6,059 nt of DNA, from positions 1-6,059 of the forward strand of contig CAMNLS010000087.1 in NCBI GenBank assembly GCA_946543495.1, read 5' to 3'. Shown here piece after piece: positions 4,924 to 6,059 of this stretch. Every line of letters starts with the position of its first letter. Positions within the stretch are counted from its first letter, which is position 1. The notes beneath the pieces were generated by a model, which was given only the letters and a program-made list of their open reading frames with translations, was not told where the DNA came from and made no database searches. This DNA comes from an uncultured Selenomonadales bacterium. GTDB lineage: Bacteria; Bacillota; Negativicutes; Selenomonadales; Selenomonadaceae. Both the position numbers and the translations under genes were made by a program.

Positions 4924-6059
4924 TCAGAAAATGTCGGCAAGGACAATCGTTTGATCTCTGTTCGGACCGACGCTTACGATACCAAGTTTAATGCCTGTGA
5001 CTTGCGCCATGCGCTCAAGATATTTCTTTGCGTTAAGCGGCAAGTCTTCGTAGCGGTGGACGTTGCTTATATCAGTCTTCCAACCCTCAAAGGTTTCGTA
5101 GACAGGCTCAACCTTAGCCAAGACTTTCAAGCTTGCGGGAATCTCGTTGATGACTTCGCCGTCGATTTTGTAAGCCGTGCACATTTTAATTTCGTCGAAG
5201 CCGTCGAGAATGTCGAGCCTCGTAACAGCCATGTAATCTGTGCCGCTGAGCTTGCCCGCGTACTTGACAACGCAAGCATCAAGCCAACCGGTTCTGCGCG
5301 GACGACCCGTTACCGTTCCGAACTCGTGACCTGCCTCGCGGAGTTTGTCGCCAATGTCGTTAAGCTGTTCAGTTGGGAAAGGACCTTCGCCAACGCGTGT
5401 GCAATAAGCCTTGACGACGCCGACGACGCAATCAATCTTCTTCGGCGCGACGCCTGCACCAATACCGACACCGCCGCTTATCGGGTGACTGCTCGTGACG
5501 TAAGGATAGGTGCCGTAATCAATATCAAGCATCGTCGCCTGTGCGCCCTCGAACAAAATTTTCTTGCCCGCGTCAATCTCATCATTAAGCAGACAAATCG
5601 TATCGCAGACGAACGGGCGAAGCTTATCGGCGTAGCCTTCATACTCACGGATAATTTCTTCGGCGTCAAGCGGCGCATGATTGTAGACCTTCTGCAGGAT
5701 AAGATTCTTGCCCTCCAGCACGTCGCGAACTCTCTTTGCGAACTCATCACGGTCAATCAAGTCACAGACGCGAATTCCAATCCTGTCCGCCTTATCGATG
5801 TAACAAGGACCGATGCCGCGTTTAGTCGTGCCAATTTTATTTGCGCCGCGCTGAGCCTCGCCGAGCTCGTCAATGAGCTTGTGCCACGGCATGACGACAT
5901 GCGCACGATTAGAAAGACGAATACCCGACGTGTCGACGCCGCGCGCCTTCATGCCGTCAATTTCTTCAAGCAAAGTTTGCGGGTCAACGACGACGCCATT
6001 GCCTATAACACAGAGCGTGCCTTTATACAAAATCCCCGACGGCAGAAGACGAAGCTTAT
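4924..6059 (-). CDS. purA: Adenylosuccinate synthetase PurA, N-terminus cut by window edge
   Basis: Cytoplasmic enzyme of AMP synthesis that joins IMP and aspartate using GTP. The open frame runs through the right edge; upstream of 6030 it still reads family sequence (RLLPSGILYKGTL), so the TTG at 6030 is internal and not a start. About 377 codons are visible of a usual 428 or so; the missing 50 include the GDEGKGK GTP-binding loop. Numbering from the leucine codon at 6030, visible motifs are GNGVVVDP (10-17), TTKRGIGPCYIDKADR (68-83), the IMP-site block EGAQATMLDIDYGTYPYVTSS (161-181), GTVTGRPRRTGWLD (238-251), VTRLDILDG (269-277) and the C-terminal SVGPNRDQTI (353-362). The frame ends normally at TGA and is followed by the terminator. 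Its function is unrelated to LPS, so it probably forms a separate transcription unit. Confidence 0.97.
   Translation of the reverse strand, partial: KLRLLPSGILYKGTLCVIGNGVVVDPQTLLEEIDGMKARGVDTSGIRLSNRAHVVMPWHKLIDELGEAQRGANKIGTTKRGIGPCYIDKADRIGIRVCDLIDRDEFAKRVRDVLEGKNLILQKVYNHAPLDAEEIIREYEGYADKLRPFVCDTICLLNDEIDAGKKILFEGAQATMLDIDYGTYPYVTSSHPISGGVGIGAGVAPKKIDCVVGVVKAYCTRVGEGPFPTEQLNDIGDKLREAGHEFGTVTGRPRRTGWLDACVVKYAGKLSGTDYMAVTRLDILDGFDEIKMCTAYKIDGEVINEIPASLKVLAKVEPVYETFEGWKTDISNVHRYEDLPLNAKKYLERMAQVTGIKLGIVSVGPNRDQTIVLADIF

Noticed and set aside
5478..5756. Minus-strand 92-residue frame within purA
   Set aside because: Out-of-frame shadow; arginine- and cysteine-rich reading of the purA sequence with no motif.
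4924..6030. purA starting at TTG 6030 as a complete 368-residue protein
   Set aside because: The frame stays open to the window edge and codes for conserved PurA residues before 6030, so the gene is simply cut off.

Overview
The window is a compact, single-strand stretch of bacterial chromosome: every supported gene lies on the minus strand and reads right to left. The genes are Kdo and lipopolysaccharide functions, which require an outer membrane. The ribosome binding sites, however, are strong GGAGG/AAGGAGG types and there are well-supported TTG starts, which is a Firmicutes style. Together these point to a diderm Firmicute, most likely of the Negativicutes (Selenomonas, Phascolarctobacterium or Veillonella relatives). 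That placement is inferred from gene content and signals, not from a database search.

Layout in transcription order: (1) 6059-4924 is purA (adenylosuccinate synthetase), cut by the window edge and lacking its N-terminal P-loop. (2) 4923-4812 is the only real intergenic region. It holds an intrinsic terminator for purA, a good sigma-A type promoter for the next operon, two dyads, and a leader with a duplicated Shine-Dalgarno sequence around an ATG-TAA start-stop codon pair. (3) 4811-1732 is kdsB, kdsA, kdsD and kdsC, the four Kdo enzymes from ribulose 5-phosphate to CMP-Kdo, joined by 4-nt overlaps or a 1-nt gap. (4) 1715-789 is a lipid A late acyltransferase (LpxL/HtrB family). (5) 792-40 is LptC, enlarged by tandem 30-residue repeats. 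(6) 40-1 is the first 13 codons of another gene starting on TAATG, beginning like a signal peptide; by context it may be LptA.

The six genes after purA look like one translationally coupled operon. KdsD makes arabinose 5-phosphate, KdsA condenses it with phosphoenolpyruvate to Kdo-8-phosphate, KdsC removes the phosphate and KdsB activates Kdo as CMP-Kdo. The acyltransferase then completes lipid A, and LptC (with the next gene) belongs to the bridge that carries finished LPS to the outer membrane. Kdo transferase (waaA) and the early lpx genes are not in view.

I do not see a novel defence, mobile or biosynthetic system: there are no CRISPR, tRNA, rRNA or insertion sequences. The points most worth a second look are the purA-kdsB junction, where terminator, promoter and start-stop leader share the same bases, and the 90-bp tandem duplication inside lptC.
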